A DNA stretch of 64,000 bases from CAYPFY01 sp964410105 (GCA_964410105.1 CAYPFY010000002.1:203612-267611); one strand, 5' to 3'. Numbered from the stretch's first letter, positions 17,416 to 26,706 are shown. Made by a program: numbers and translations. The notes: a model not told the origin generated them from the sequence alone.

Positions 17416-19206
17416 ATGCAGGACGAAGAAATACTGGGCAAGGCATACGACAGCCGCCTCATGAAGCGTCTGTTAAATTACTTGAGACCTTACCGCCGCC
17501 AGGTTGCTGTGGGCATTCTGACGAGCATCGTCGTCTCGGCAATGGAAGCGATACGGCCTTGGTTCACCAAATACGCGGTCGACGTCAATATCGCGCAAGG
17601 GGACAAGCATGGACTTCTTACTACCTCCCTGATGTTTCTCGCAGTTCTCTGCCTGCGGGGGGTAGTTCAGTACTCCAATGCGTATCTTACACAATGGATC
17701 GGACAGCAGACCATCTTTGATCTCAGGATGGAGCTGTTCACGCACCTTCAGGGACTGAGCCTGAAGTTTTATGACCGTAACCCGATAGGTCGGTTGATCA
17801 CCCGGGTGACGAACGACATTGAAGTTCTCAATGAGATGTTCTCCTCTGGCATCGTCATGGCCTTCAGCGACGTATTTACGATTATCGGGATTCTCTATTT
17901 CATGTTCACAATGAATTGGCAGCTCGCTCTCATTTCACTTATCGTGCTCCCGATCCTTTTTTACGCGACATTTCTCTTCAGAAAGAATGCACGTGAGGCG
18001 TATCGTGAGGTGCGTCTTCAACTCGCCCGGATAAACACATTCATGCAGGAGCACATAACGGGCATGATAGTCGACCAGATTTTCAATCGCGAGAAGAAGG
18101 CGTTCGAGAGATTTTCCGAGATAAATGGTCTTCACCGCGACGCCAATGTCAGGTCCATCTTTTACTATGCCTGGTTTTATCCTGGAGTGGATCTGATCGC
18201 CTCCCTTGCCGTTGGACTCCTGATCTGGTACGCCGGGAAGGGTGCCCTCCAGGGAACAGTCACAATTGGAACCATCATGGCATTTTTGCAGTACAATGAA
18301 ATGTTCTGGCGGCCCATCCGTGATCTTTCTGAGAAATACAATATCATGCAGACGGCGATGGCCTCTTCTGAACGGGTGTTCAAACTACTCGATGACCGCA
18401 CGATCGTTCCGGCCCCGGTTCGTCCTAACGAATTAACACGCGTGCTCGGGAGAATTGAGTTTTCACATGTGTGGTTTGCCTACAGGGGCGAGGACTGGGT
18501 CTTAAAGGACGTATCATTCCGCATCGAGCCGGGTGAAACGGTGGCATTCGTCGGCCACACAGGGGCAGGAAAAACAACGGTCATTAATCTCCTTGGCCGG
18601 TTCTACGAGTTTCAGCGCGGTCAGATACTCATTGACGGAATTGATATCCGCTCTCTCCCTGAGGGGGATCTCCGAAAGCACATGGCAGTCGTGCTTCAGG
18701 ATGTGTTTCTTTTTTCCGGCGATGTTAAGCGAAACATAAACCTCGGAAGTGACGTGATAGGGATCGAGGCGATAAAGGCCGCTAGCCGAATTGTTGGAAT
18801 CGATCGTTTCATCGAGTCGCTGCCGAATGGCTATGAAGAAGAAGTAAAGGAACGCGGGAGCACGTTTTCCGTTGGTCAGAGACAATTGATTTCCTTTGCA
18901 CGGGCATTGGCGCATCAACCGAAGATTCTCATCCTTGATGAGGCAACATCAAGTGTTGACACTGAGACAGAGATCTTGATCCAGCAAGCCATCCGGCAGC
19001 TGCTACAGGGAAGGACCTCTATTGTCATTGCGCATAGGCTTTCGACGATTCAGCGCGCCAATAAGATTATCGTGATGCACAAGGGGGAGATTAGGGAGAT
19101 GGGCACCCACCAGGAATTGCTTGCGCAAGAGGGGATTTACTACAAGCTGTATCGGCTTCAGTACAAAAGTCAAGAAAAAGCTGTCGTGCAGGGCGAGCGG
19201 AGGTAG
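17416..19206 (+). CDS. ABC exporter half-transporter, subunit with the catalytic ATP site (TM288-like)
   Basis: 596 residues, starting 21 bases after its partner. The membrane domain spans about residues 20-310. The nucleotide-binding domain has Walker A GHTGAGKTT (380-388), Walker B ILILDEATSSVD with the catalytic Glu509, and the switch histidine in IAHRLS. Its signature motif reads FSVGQ (484-488) instead of LSGGQ. In the heterodimer this altered signature faces the Asp504-containing site of the partner, while the intact Glu509 site faces the partner's LSGGQ. Export of a lipid or toxic compound is likely; the substrate is unknown. Confidence 0.93.
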   Translation: MQDEEILGKAYDSRLMKRLLNYLRPYRRQVAVGILTSIVVSAMEAIRPWFTKYAVDVNIAQGDKHGLLTTSLMFLAVLCLRGVVQYSNAYLTQWIGQQTIFDLRMELFTHLQGLSLKFYDRNPIGRLITRVTNDIEVLNEMFSSGIVMAFSDVFTIIGILYFMFTMNWQLALISLIVLPILFYATFLFRKNAREAYREVRLQLARINTFMQEHITGMIVDQIFNREKKAFERFSEINGLHRDANVRSIFYYAWFYPGVDLIASLAVGLLIWYAGKGALQGTVTIGTIMAFLQYNEMFWRPIRDLSEKYNIMQTAMASSERVFKLLDDRTIVPAPVRPNELTRVLGRIEFSHVWFAYRGEDWVLKDVSFRIEPGETVAFVGHTGAGKTTVINLLGRFYEFQRGQILIDGIDIRSLPEGDLRKHMAVVLQDVFLFSGDVKRNINLGSDVIGIEAIKAASRIVGIDRFIESLPNGYEEEVKERGSTFSVGQRQLISFARALAHQPKILILDEATSSVDTETEILIQQAIRQLLQGRTSIVIAHRLSTIQRANKIIVMHKGEIREMGTHQELLAQEGIYYKLYRLQYKSQEKAVVQGERR

Positions 19207-19292
19207 GCAACCATCCTGGAACAAATCCCTTCCCCACGTCGTTGAACAATCGAGAATAATGATTGGAAGTCAAATGGCGAAGGAGAATCTCC

Positions 19293-20771
19293 ATGCATAG
19301 AAATGTTTATTTCCTGGTAATGGGGGGGCTGTTCTGGGGACCCGCCGCTCTGTCATTCGCCCAGTCGCAGGCATCGGTCGGCCGCGATCGGAGGGCGATT
19401 GACTTGACAATTTACAATCAGGATCTCTCGCTGATCCGCGAGGAAAGAACAATCGATATTGGAAAAGGGCTTAGCAGGGTCGTCATTCCTGATATTCCTG
19501 CCACAATCGATGGGACATCACTCCACTTTGCGAGCCTCACCGAGCCTTCCACTGTGCGCGTGTTGGAGCAGAGCTACGAGTATGACATGGTTAACCAGGC
19601 AAGGCTGTTGGAAAAATACATTGGTAAGAATGTGGAATTTGTACGGCTCAACGAGGAAACGAAAAAAGAATATAGCGTCTCAGGCCGCCTGCTCGCAGCC
19701 GGATTTGCAGGTTCAAAAAATGGGATCGTTGCGGAAATCGCCGGGAAAATCGAATTGGCTCCGGATGGCCGAATGATCCTTCCGGCGTTGCCGGAAGGGC
19801 TGATTCTTCAGCCTCAGCTCGAATGGCTCGTCGAGAACTCGAAAGGCGGCCCGCAGACGGCAGAGATCAGTTACCTTGCTGCTCAACTCTCGTGGAAGGC
19901 TGATTATGTCCTTATTCTCGACCAGCCTGAGACAAAACTCAATTTGACAGGGTGGGTGACGCTCACGAACAATTGCGGAACCTCGTTCCGAGACGCCGGG
20001 TTACGGCTTGTCGCCGGAGATGTTAATATCGTCCGCGACAGGCTAAACCGCGGGATATTGATGAGAGATGGAATGCAGGAGTCGAAAGTGGCTCAGCCTC
20101 AGTTTACGCAAACCGAGCTCTTCGAATACAAGATGTACACGCTTCAGCGCCACACCAGCTTAAACAACAATGAGACTAAGCAAATTGAACTTGTCAACGG
20201 CAAGAATGTCTCATCGAAGAAGATTTTCATTTACGACGGACTCTCTGACCAGTGGCGCTCCTGGTATCATGATTATTCTTATCGCGACCAGGCAAGCTTT
20301 GGTCAGCAGTCGAATACCAAGGTGGGCACCTATATAACGTTCAAGAACGATGCGCGATCAGGGATGGGCATTCCGCTTCCGAAGGGACGAGTCCGCGTCT
20401 ACAAACGAGATTCCGACAATAAAGAGCAGTTTATCGGAGAAGATGAAATCGATCACTCCCCGAAGGATGAAGAGGTTCGGTTGTATTTGGGGAATGCTTT
20501 TGACATTGTCGGGGAACGTTCGCAGGCAGATTTCAGGACATTCAAAGCCGAACACGTCATAGAAGAGACCATCCGAATCTCCTTACGAAATCATAAAACG
20601 GAGCCCGTTGAGGTTCAGGTCTATGAGCATCCCTGGAGATGGAGCCAATGGGAGGTAGTAAAAGCGTCCGACGAGTACGTAAAAATCGACGAGTCAACCC
20701 TTAGATTCCCTGTAAAGATTGAGAAGGACCGGGAGAAAACATTGACGTATTCGCTCCGGTATAAATGGTAA
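19293..20771 (+). CDS. DUF4139-family secreted protein
   Basis: 492 residues from the ATG at 19293, placed 7 bases after AAGGAG, a clear ribosome-binding site. A signal peptide runs to about residue 23 (SFAQSQ). The rest fits the DUF4139 family: an N-terminal part with TIYNQDLSLIREER, then a long beta-rich domain including LSWKADYVL and WVTLTNNCGTSF. Family members are periplasmic or surface proteins without known biochemistry. It follows the ABC exporter by 86 bases and may be cotranscribed. It converges on fbp with a 20-base gap. Confidence 0.8.
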   Translation: MHRNVYFLVMGGLFWGPAALSFAQSQASVGRDRRAIDLTIYNQDLSLIREERTIDIGKGLSRVVIPDIPATIDGTSLHFASLTEPSTVRVLEQSYEYDMVNQARLLEKYIGKNVEFVRLNEETKKEYSVSGRLLAAGFAGSKNGIVAEIAGKIELAPDGRMILPALPEGLILQPQLEWLVENSKGGPQTAEISYLAAQLSWKADYVLILDQPETKLNLTGWVTLTNNCGTSFRDAGLRLVAGDVNIVRDRLNRGILMRDGMQESKVAQPQFTQTELFEYKMYTLQRHTSLNNNETKQIELVNGKNVSSKKIFIYDGLSDQWRSWYHDYSYRDQASFGQQSNTKVGTYITFKNDARSGMGIPLPKGRVRVYKRDSDNKEQFIGEDEIDHSPKDEEVRLYLGNAFDIVGERSQADFRTFKAEHVIEETIRISLRNHKTEPVEVQVYEHPWRWSQWEVVKASDEYVKIDESTLRFPVKIEKDREKTLTYSLRYKW

Positions 20772-20791
20772 TGGCAGGAATCCTCCGCGCA

Positions 20792-21796
20792 TCATAATTT
20801 CCCCTGCAGGAACTCCTCACAGATTTTGATATCCTCTTCGCTTCCAAGGAAAACGGGAGTGTGCTGATGGAGTGATGTGGGGACAACATTCAGGATGCTT
20901 TGAGTTCCGTTGCTTGAGCGGCCCCCGGCCTGTTCAATGATATAGGCCATGGGGCTGCATTCATACATCAATCGAAGTTTTCCCTGCGGATTCTTCAGAT
21001 CAGCAGGATAAGCGAATATGCCTCCGTACAGGAGTGTCCGGTGCGCGTCTCCGACCATCGTGCCGATATACCGAAGAGAATAGGGTCTGTTCGATGACTT
21101 ATCGGAGACTTTGAGGAAGTTTACGTACCGTTGCATCCCCTCGCTCCAGCTAGAGAAGTTCCCTTCGTTGAGGCTGTAAATCTTCCCTCTTCGGGGGATC
21201 CTAATATTCTCGTGCGAGAGGAGGAATTCTCCAACACTTGGATCAAGAGTGAATCCGTGGACGCCATGGCCCGTGCTATAGACGAAAATCGTGCTCGAAC
21301 CGTAAATAACATATCCGGCAGCAACCTGCTTGTAGCCCGGCTGGAGGCAGTCCTGAAGTGTTCCCCTGCCCCCGGATGTGATCCGCATAAAAACGCTGAA
21401 GATCGAGCCGATGGTGATATTGGCATCAATGTTCGAAGATCCATCGAGGGGATCATACAGGAGCACATACTTCCCAGCTTGATATTCATCGGGAATATGA
21501 AGAATGTCTTCGTTTTCCTCCGACGCCATGACACACACATGTCCTCCATGATCCATCGCCTTGTAAATCGTCTCATCTGCGAACTCATCCAGTTTCTTGA
21601 CGACATCCCCGCTTACGTTCATTCTGTCGGTCGCACCGAGGATATTGACGAGTCCCGCCTTACTGACCTCACGCCAGACGAGCTTCGCCGCAAGAGAGAG
21701 GTCGTGGAGAAGACCAGAAAATTCGCCCGTAGCATTCGGATGAAGCTGTTCCTGCTCGTTTATAAATCTTTCCAGAGTCATGAATTTCGTGGTCAT
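20792..21796 (-). CDS. fbp: Fructose-1,6-bisphosphatase, class I
   Basis: 334 residues from the ATG at 21796. A longer frame to 21862 exists, but the promoter candidate at 21851-21881 would exclude it. The enzyme hydrolyses fructose 1,6-bisphosphate to fructose 6-phosphate in gluconeogenesis. The metal/substrate motif DPLDGSSNID is present, with ASEENED upstream binding the second metal, and the C-terminal YECSPMAYIIEQAGG completes the family core. Length matches bacterial class I enzymes. It is transcribed divergently from etfB, with back-to-back promoters between them. Confidence 0.95.
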   Translation of the reverse strand: MTTKFMTLERFINEQEQLHPNATGEFSGLLHDLSLAAKLVWREVSKAGLVNILGATDRMNVSGDVVKKLDEFADETIYKAMDHGGHVCVMASEENEDILHIPDEYQAGKYVLLYDPLDGSSNIDANITIGSIFSVFMRITSGGRGTLQDCLQPGYKQVAAGYVIYGSSTIFVYSTGHGVHGFTLDPSVGEFLLSHENIRIPRRGKIYSLNEGNFSSWSEGMQRYVNFLKVSDKSSNRPYSLRYIGTMVGDAHRTLLYGGIFAYPADLKNPQGKLRLMYECSPMAYIIEQAGGRSSNGTQSILNVVPTSLHQHTPVFLGSEEDIKICEEFLQGKL

Positions 21797-21850
21797 CGGA
21801 GTCTGAATCCTCGATTGCAACAGGTAGTACTTCTTGAAGGAATTACGCGT

Positions 21851-21881
21851 GCAACATAGCAAAATCTCGTTTGAGTTGCAA
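21851..21881 (-). promoter_or_regulatory. Promoter candidate for fbp
   Basis: Minus strand: TTG (21879-21881; TTGCAA as a sigma-70 -35), then 20 bases, then TATGTTGC (21851-21858). It predicts an untranslated leader of about 50 bases before the ATG at 21796. Confidence 0.5.
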
Positions 21882-21891
21882 GAGAGTGTTC

Positions 21892-21922
21892 TTGCGGTTG
21901 AGACGATTTGTCAGTATATTTG
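21892..21922 (+). promoter_or_regulatory. Promoter for etfB-etfA-BFN, Bacteroidota type
   Basis: TTG (21892-21894), 20-base spacer, TATATTTG (21915-21922): an exact match to the TTG / TAnnTTTG pattern of Bacteroidota primary-sigma promoters. The start codon of etfB is about 70 bases downstream. Confidence 0.6.
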
Positions 21923-21992
21923 TCGCAAATTTCGGCTGTTACTCCATCGCACGGACTCACCGAGTATCAACTCAATCAAGGGATAACTTGTT

Positions 21993-22739
21993 ATGAAAAT
22001 CGTCGTGTGCATCAATCATCTTCCCGATACAGAAACAAAGGTTCGGATAGGACCCGACGGAAAATCGATCGAAAGATCGGGAGTGAATTACATCCTGAAT
22101 CCGTATGATGAGTTCGCCATCGAAGCCTCATTACGCCTTAAAGAAGAGCGGGGGGGGGAGACGATTGCGATGTCGCTGGGAAGCGATGCGCACAAGGAAT
22201 CCTTGCGCAAGGCGCTGGCGATGGGCGTCGATAAGGCCATACTGCTCAAAGATGAATGCACACGGGATTCCTACTCTGTCGCACGAGCTTTAACAAAGCA
22301 GTTGAGGAGCATAGCTCCTGACTGCATTCTGTTCGGCAAGCAATCGATCGATTATTATGGGGAACAGGTTCCGGGCCTTGTCGCGGAATGGTTGGGCCTG
22401 CCATCGGTGTCAGTCGTCGTACGCCTAGAGATTTCGAACGGGAAGATACTCTGCGAACGGGAAATTGAGGGTGGACATGAGCTGGTCGAAGCCGCTCTAC
22501 CCGTGGTAATCGCCGCCCAAAAAGGGTTGAATGAACCTCGATATCCCTCGCTCAGGGGAATCATGGCGGCGAAAGGTAGGCCCATTGTAGAAGAGGCTGC
22601 CGAAGTATCCGAATCTTTCGTCGAAGTGATGAGCATGCATGCACCTCCGACGAAACAGCCAGGAAGGATCGTCGGAACCGATGTTTCGGCCGTGGCGGAT
22701 CTTGTGCGTCTTCTACATGAAGAAGCCAAAGTGATCTGA
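21993..22739 (+). CDS. etfB: Electron transfer flavoprotein, beta subunit
   Basis: 248 residues, the usual size. The N-terminus MKIVVCINHLPDTETKVRI is the ETF adenine-nucleotide-like fold, with NPYDEFAIEASLRL and the characteristic GKQSIDYYGEQVPGLVAEWL. EtfB pairs with EtfA to carry electrons from acyl-CoA or other dehydrogenases to the quinone pool. etfA starts 2 bases downstream. No ETF dehydrogenase or acyl-CoA dehydrogenase lies in the window, and I did not establish whether it is a bifurcating type. Confidence 0.94.
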   Translation: MKIVVCINHLPDTETKVRIGPDGKSIERSGVNYILNPYDEFAIEASLRLKEERGGETIAMSLGSDAHKESLRKALAMGVDKAILLKDECTRDSYSVARALTKQLRSIAPDCILFGKQSIDYYGEQVPGLVAEWLGLPSVSVVVRLEISNGKILCEREIEGGHELVEAALPVVIAAQKGLNEPRYPSLRGIMAAKGRPIVEEAAEVSESFVEVMSMHAPPTKQPGRIVGTDVSAVADLVRLLHEEAKVI

Positions 22740-22741
22740 CT

Positions 22742-23716
22742 ATGAAGATCCTTGCATTCGCCGAGCAGCGAGAGGGAAAATTCAAGAAAGCCGCCTACGA
22801 GGTTGCCCATGCAGCCCGGGGTGTTGCCGACCAGATGAATGGAGAATTAGTAGCGCTTGTGATCGGAGACGGTCTTGAGCAGATTCTCCCTGAGCTCGGT
22901 GGATTTGGTGCTTCCCGAATAATTTGCGTGCAAGATCCGCAATTGCGGCTGTATTCCACAACCGCTTATGCGAGAATTGTGGGCGAGATTGCCCAAAAAG
23001 AGAATGCGTCGATTCTATTCTTTCCAGCCACGCAGATGGGAAAGGATCTTGCGCCACGCGTTGCGGGAAAACTGAATGCTGGCCTTGCGTGCGATTGCAT
23101 CGCGTTGCGGGTTGAGGGAGGCGAGGTTATTGCAACGCGGCCGGTCTATGCTGGAAAGTCGCTTGTAGACGTAAAGATTCATTCGGCCACCAAGCTATTC
23201 TCGCTCCGTCCGAACGTCTTCACGGCGAGCTCAAAGAACGGGGGCGCGGTGAAGATTGAGAACTATCCAGCACAACTATCAGCAGCAGATTTTGCTTCGC
23301 GGGTTACGGGTGTTAAAATAGCCGAAGGCAGGCCGGATGTCACCGAAGCAAGCATCATAGTATCAGGCGGTCGCGGATTAAGGGGTCCGGAGAATTTCCA
23401 CCTTGTGGAAAGGCTCGCTGATGTGCTCGGCGCAGCAGTCGGTGCATCGCGCGCAGTCGTTGATGCTGGGTGGCGGCCGCACGACGAACAGGTGGGTCAG
23501 ACTGGTAAGACTGTCTCACCGACCCTCTATATTGCGTGTGGCATCTCAGGTGCCGTTCAACATCTTGCGGGAATGTCTTCTTCTAAGTATATTGTAGCCA
23601 TCAACAAGGACAAGGACGCACCGATATTCCAGGTGGCAGACTACGGCATTGTCGCGGACGTCTTTGATGTCCTGCCAGCGTTGACGGACGAACTGAAAAA
23701 GAGGTTGGGAAAGTAG
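22742..23716 (+). CDS. etfA: Electron transfer flavoprotein, alpha subunit
   Basis: 324 residues. The C-terminal FAD-binding domain is clear: GGRGLRGPENF, GASRAVVDAGWRPHDEQVGQTG, then LYIACGISGAVQHLAGM and IVAINKDKDAPIF, all standard EtfA motifs. The N-terminal domain (KILAFAEQREGKFKK) is the ETF_alpha fold. It forms the FAD-containing heterodimer with EtfB encoded just upstream; the next gene follows after 9 bases on the same strand. Confidence 0.95.
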   Translation: MKILAFAEQREGKFKKAAYEVAHAARGVADQMNGELVALVIGDGLEQILPELGGFGASRIICVQDPQLRLYSTTAYARIVGEIAQKENASILFFPATQMGKDLAPRVAGKLNAGLACDCIALRVEGGEVIATRPVYAGKSLVDVKIHSATKLFSLRPNVFTASSKNGGAVKIENYPAQLSAADFASRVTGVKIAEGRPDVTEASIIVSGGRGLRGPENFHLVERLADVLGAAVGASRAVVDAGWRPHDEQVGQTGKTVSPTLYIACGISGAVQHLAGMSSSKYIVAINKDKDAPIFQVADYGIVADVFDVLPALTDELKKRLGK

Positions 23717-23725
23717 AGGAAAATC

Positions 23726-24295
23726 TTGGAAAAAATCCAGGTAGATATCTTGGGTCTTTCAACAAGTCCGGCAAGCGGTGGAGCATACGCGTTGATTCTC
23801 AAGGAAGTCAATGGAAATCGCAGGCTTCCAATCATCATCGGCGCGTTCGAGGCCCAGTCGATAGCATTGGAGATGGAGGGCATCAAGCCACCACGACCCC
23901 TCACTCACGATCTCATGAAGAACATTTTGGAGTCGATGGGAGCAGATCTTTCGGAGATTGTGATCAGCGAACTCAGAGACGGGACATTTTATGCCCGCCT
24001 AAATTTTGATAGCCAGGAAGTCGATGCACGCCCAAGCGATGCAATCGCACTTGCCGTCCGGTTTGGAGCTCCGATTTTTGTCATCGATAAAGTCATGGAT
24101 GAGGCGGCGTTTTTACCAGAAAATGAAGAGTCGGAGGCAACAACCGGGGAATCAACACCTGCCAAAGGCAAGGAGACCAAGCTGACGAAGCTAGAGACCC
24201 TTCGGGTCCAGTTGAAGGAATCGATCGAAAGGGAAGACTACGAGAAGGCTGCTCAACTGCGCGACGAGATCAGGCGCCTAGAGCAGAGACAATGA
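23726..24295 (+). CDS. Bifunctional nuclease (BFN/DUF151) domain with C-terminal UVR motif
   Basis: 189 residues from a TTG at 23726 that has AGAGGA about 6 bases upstream; no in-frame ATG gives the full domain. Residues 1-130 form the BFN/DUF151 domain (GAYALILKE, PIIIGAFEAQSIALEMEG, RPSDAIALAVRFGAPIFV). After a short acidic linker, residues 150-189 form a UVR-type helical hairpin (LRVQLKESIEREDYEKAAQLRDEIR), the motif by which UvrB meets UvrC and which is also found in protein-quality factors. This pairing is common in Bacteroidota. Nuclease activity has been shown for plant BFN relatives; the bacterial role is not settled. Converges on pdxJ. Confidence 0.85.
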   Translation: MEKIQVDILGLSTSPASGGAYALILKEVNGNRRLPIIIGAFEAQSIALEMEGIKPPRPLTHDLMKNILESMGADLSEIVISELRDGTFYARLNFDSQEVDARPSDAIALAVRFGAPIFVIDKVMDEAAFLPENEESEATTGESTPAKGKETKLTKLETLRVQLKESIEREDYEKAAQLRDEIRRLEQRQ

Positions 24296-24299
24296 AGCA

Positions 24300-25016
24300 T
24301 TAGGGCCCCTTTACCAGCCGCACCATTTCCCGCACGGCCTCTTCTAGCCCCACCTTTAGCGCTCGCACGATCACAGCATGACCGATGCTCACCTCAGTGA
24401 TCTCCCTGATCCGGACGATTGAAGCTACGTTAGAGTAATCGAGCCCGTGACCCGCGTTCACGCGCAGTCCGATACCTATCGCATGGCGGACAGCGGCCTC
24501 GATGATGGCAATCTTGTGTTTCTGTGATGCGGCGGAGCGCGAGCGTGCGAATTCCCCTGTATGAATCTCGACCATATCCGCGCCCGTTTCGACCGAAGCA
24601 TCGAGATCTCGGGAGCGCGGATCCACGAAAAGACTCACAGGGATGTCCCGATCATGAAATTGCTTGATCACAGACCTGAGGGTCCGCCTCGATCGAGCAA
24701 CATCGAGCCCTCCTTCGGTGGTCAGCTCTCTTCGCTTTTCAGGAACTAGCGTGACAAGATCAGGTTTGATTCTCAGCGCGATCTCAATTATCTCGGGAGT
24801 CGCCGCCATCTCAAGATCGAGCTTTGTTGATACTGATCTTCGAAGTCTATTGACATCGGCGTCCCGAATATGGCGACGGTCTTCGCGGAGGTGGCATACA
24901 ATCCCATCTGCCCCGGCACGTTCCGCAGTCAGAGCAGCCTCTAGGGGGTCGGGAACTGCCCCGCCGCGCGCAGCTCTGAGGGTGGCGACATGATCTATAT
25001 TGATCGAGAGAAGCAC
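24300..25016 (-). CDS. pdxJ: Pyridoxine 5'-phosphate synthase
   Basis: 238 residues from a GTG at 25016. PdxJ condenses 1-deoxyxylulose 5-phosphate with aminoacetone 3-phosphate as the last ring-forming step of DXP-dependent vitamin B6 synthesis. Seen: LSINIDHVATLRAARGG at the N-terminus, GIVCHLREDRRHI with the substrate His/Arg, LVPEKRRELTTEGG, and VNAGHGLDYSN near the C-terminus. Length is normal. The start follows the ybbR-like stop by 5 bases, so the two are cotranscribed. Confidence 0.96.
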   Translation of the reverse strand: MLLSINIDHVATLRAARGGAVPDPLEAALTAERAGADGIVCHLREDRRHIRDADVNRLRRSVSTKLDLEMAATPEIIEIALRIKPDLVTLVPEKRRELTTEGGLDVARSRRTLRSVIKQFHDRDIPVSLFVDPRSRDLDASVETGADMVEIHTGEFARSRSAASQKHKIAIIEAAVRHAIGIGLRVNAGHGLDYSNVASIVRIREITEVSIGHAVIVRALKVGLEEAVREMVRLVKGP

Positions 25017-25021
25017 GGTAA

Positions 25022-25945
25022 TCAGAGACGCGTGCGAATGATATATTCAAATCGCTCCGGCTTCTTACCGACCACCTTCACGTCCTCGGGGGAGATAAGT
25101 ATTGGCACGACTGATCGTGCAGAATCCGGCATCAATGATTGGTAATTCACCGAGGCTTGAAAATCGGACGGAGAGAGTTTGGACAGTTGATCGATTCCGC
25201 CCCGTACGACGATGTCCATCTTGGGTGGTATAAAGATCACCTCTCGTGTGGCCGGGACACCTGTTGGGAGAATCGGGATGCCTAAGAATATCCTCTCTGC
25301 AAAGGGTTGGACATTGATCCTCACTCGAGTAGTAGAACTCAGGACGTCGATGGAGTAACTCAAGGGGTCATCGAGGGGAATGCTCTCATCTACGGGCGCA
25401 CGAAGATCTTCCAACTTCCTGTAAGCGGTCGGCCATGCTGTTATTGGCCCCAGCATCTGGTGTGAGCCCGCGATCAAGACGCTCTCTGGAACCAAGCTGA
25501 TCGTTCCGACCTGACCAAATCCCTCCCGGCAATCGAGGACAAGGCGCGGGATGATCGGTACACGCTTTTCTTGATAGTCCTCAAGCGCAAGCACAATAGT
25601 ATCTGGTTTTACATCGAGAGGCTGTAAGGCAAAGGGAAGTTTGATATGCTCGAGGAGGTCCCGCCCAGAAACGACGAAATCCCCGTTACTCAGGGAGGAG
25701 ATATCGATGAAGTACTTCACGCCGGCCGAAAGATAGAGCCCTGCGAGCAGCCAACCGCTGCCCCGGAAGCGGACGCTGATAGACTTCGGGACCGGGTACT
25801 TGAGGGCCTTTCCTTCCTTCATATTCTCAAGAACAACAGGGATATGCCGCACCACCGTGTAGTCGTCCCGCATATTCACTGACAGCCACATGAGAACCGC
25901 GAAGACGATCGATGCGATGACAATGTGATATCGCTTATTTTCCAC
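25022..25945 (-). CDS. YbbR-domain (CdaR-like) membrane-anchored protein
   Basis: 307 residues from a GTG at 25945. One N-terminal membrane helix (about 8-24) anchors an extracytoplasmic part made of three YbbR-like repeats (about 35-110, 120-205, 215-300), recognisable by HIPVVLENMKEG and by the recurrent pattern ending in V-x-V-x-G. In Firmicutes CdaR regulates the cyclic-di-AMP synthase CdaA and sits next to it; here no cdaA is adjacent, and the gene is joined to pdxJ instead. The role in this organism is open. Confidence 0.8.
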   Translation of the reverse strand: MENKRYHIVIASIVFAVLMWLSVNMRDDYTVVRHIPVVLENMKEGKALKYPVPKSISVRFRGSGWLLAGLYLSAGVKYFIDISSLSNGDFVVSGRDLLEHIKLPFALQPLDVKPDTIVLALEDYQEKRVPIIPRLVLDCREGFGQVGTISLVPESVLIAGSHQMLGPITAWPTAYRKLEDLRAPVDESIPLDDPLSYSIDVLSSTTRVRINVQPFAERIFLGIPILPTGVPATREVIFIPPKMDIVVRGGIDQLSKLSPSDFQASVNYQSLMPDSARSVVPILISPEDVKVVGKKPERFEYIIRTRL

Positions 25946-25999
25946 AGCTGATTATGCTTGAGATTCCGGAGGAGATTGTCTAGAGCAGCCTTTCCATGA

Positions 26000-26038
26000 A
26001 AACAAAAGGACTCCATCCACGAAATCTGGACGGAGCCC
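26000..26038 (-). terminator. Rho-independent terminator of the BMC operon
   Basis: On the minus strand a 12-bp stem (plus-strand arms 26008-26019 and 26027-26038, with two G-U pairs in the RNA) with a 7-base loop is followed by TTTTGTTTTC. It lies about 20 bases past the stop of the second BMC gene. Confidence 0.85.
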
Positions 26039-26056
26039 GTTGGAGAATGCTCATAG

Positions 26057-26671
26057 TTACCGGGGGAATTTGGTTCTCACGAGTAGTTCTATCAATTCCT
26101 CCCGATTTGCACGTGAAATCTGCCGGCCAAGAATGGGCAGACCCTCAATGCCGCGAGCGAAGTGCCGGAGCTCGTGAACTGTCATCCCTTCAAGCTGGAT
26201 ACGATATGAACTCTCATCGTCGTGTGCGAGGGTGGTTTCGGTTCCTATTGTTTCCGCCTCGCCGCCGGGCGGGGACTTCAGATCCTGTGAAAGTTCAGAG
26301 AATCCCATCGTGCCAGGATCTGATCGACGTCGCGTCCTGCCGCGATTGGCTGGGCTTACGGACGGACCAGTCCCTTGAGGCTCCTTTGTCTGCGAAGGTG
26401 GTGGGTACACAAGGATTTCTGTTTCCTCATCGGGTCGTGGTATCACGTGGGCCGAGACCAATTGACCTACACGCTGGGCGGCGGTCGCAGCAGCATCAAC
26501 CGCGGCGCGGACGGCGGCGACGTCTCCCTTGATCTTGATCGTGACCAAACCAGCATCGGCGCGCTCTCGCGAGATGAGTTCCACCTCCGCAGCCTTTGTC
26601 GCCGCGTCGGCGGCCTCAATTGCCGCCACAAGGCCTCGGGTCTCAACGAGGCCCAATGCATAGTCAAGCAT
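26057..26671 (-). CDS. BMC-H microcompartment shell protein with a C-terminal SAP/Rho_N-like extension
   Basis: 204 residues. Residues 4-88 are a bacterial-microcompartment hexamer domain: ALGLVETRGLVAAIEAADA at the start, GDVAAVRAAVDAA, and VSAHVIPRP near the end. The pore loop that is GSG in PduA reads DAG (39-41). A Pro/Ser/Arg-rich linker (90-155) leads to a C-terminal helical module (about 161-200: MTVHELRHFARGIEG and SRANREELIELL) that resembles Rho_N/SAP folds, which bind nucleic acid or protein. The arrangement recalls EutK, a BMC protein with a C-terminal helix-turn-helix. It lies 35 bases after the partner shell gene and is closed by a terminator. No BMC pentamer or core enzyme is nearby. 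Confidence 0.88.
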   Translation of the reverse strand: MLDYALGLVETRGLVAAIEAADAATKAAEVELISRERADAGLVTIKIKGDVAAVRAAVDAAATAAQRVGQLVSAHVIPRPDEETEILVYPPPSQTKEPQGTGPSVSPANRGRTRRRSDPGTMGFSELSQDLKSPPGGEAETIGTETTLAHDDESSYRIQLEGMTVHELRHFARGIEGLPILGRQISRANREELIELLVRTKFPR

Positions 26672-26706
26672 AGGACGCTGACCTCAGAACGGGGGAGAAA
26701 TCTTGC

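Noticed and set aside
21131..21859. 242-codon plus-strand frame opposite fbp
   Set aside because: Antisense shadow of a well-supported enzyme.
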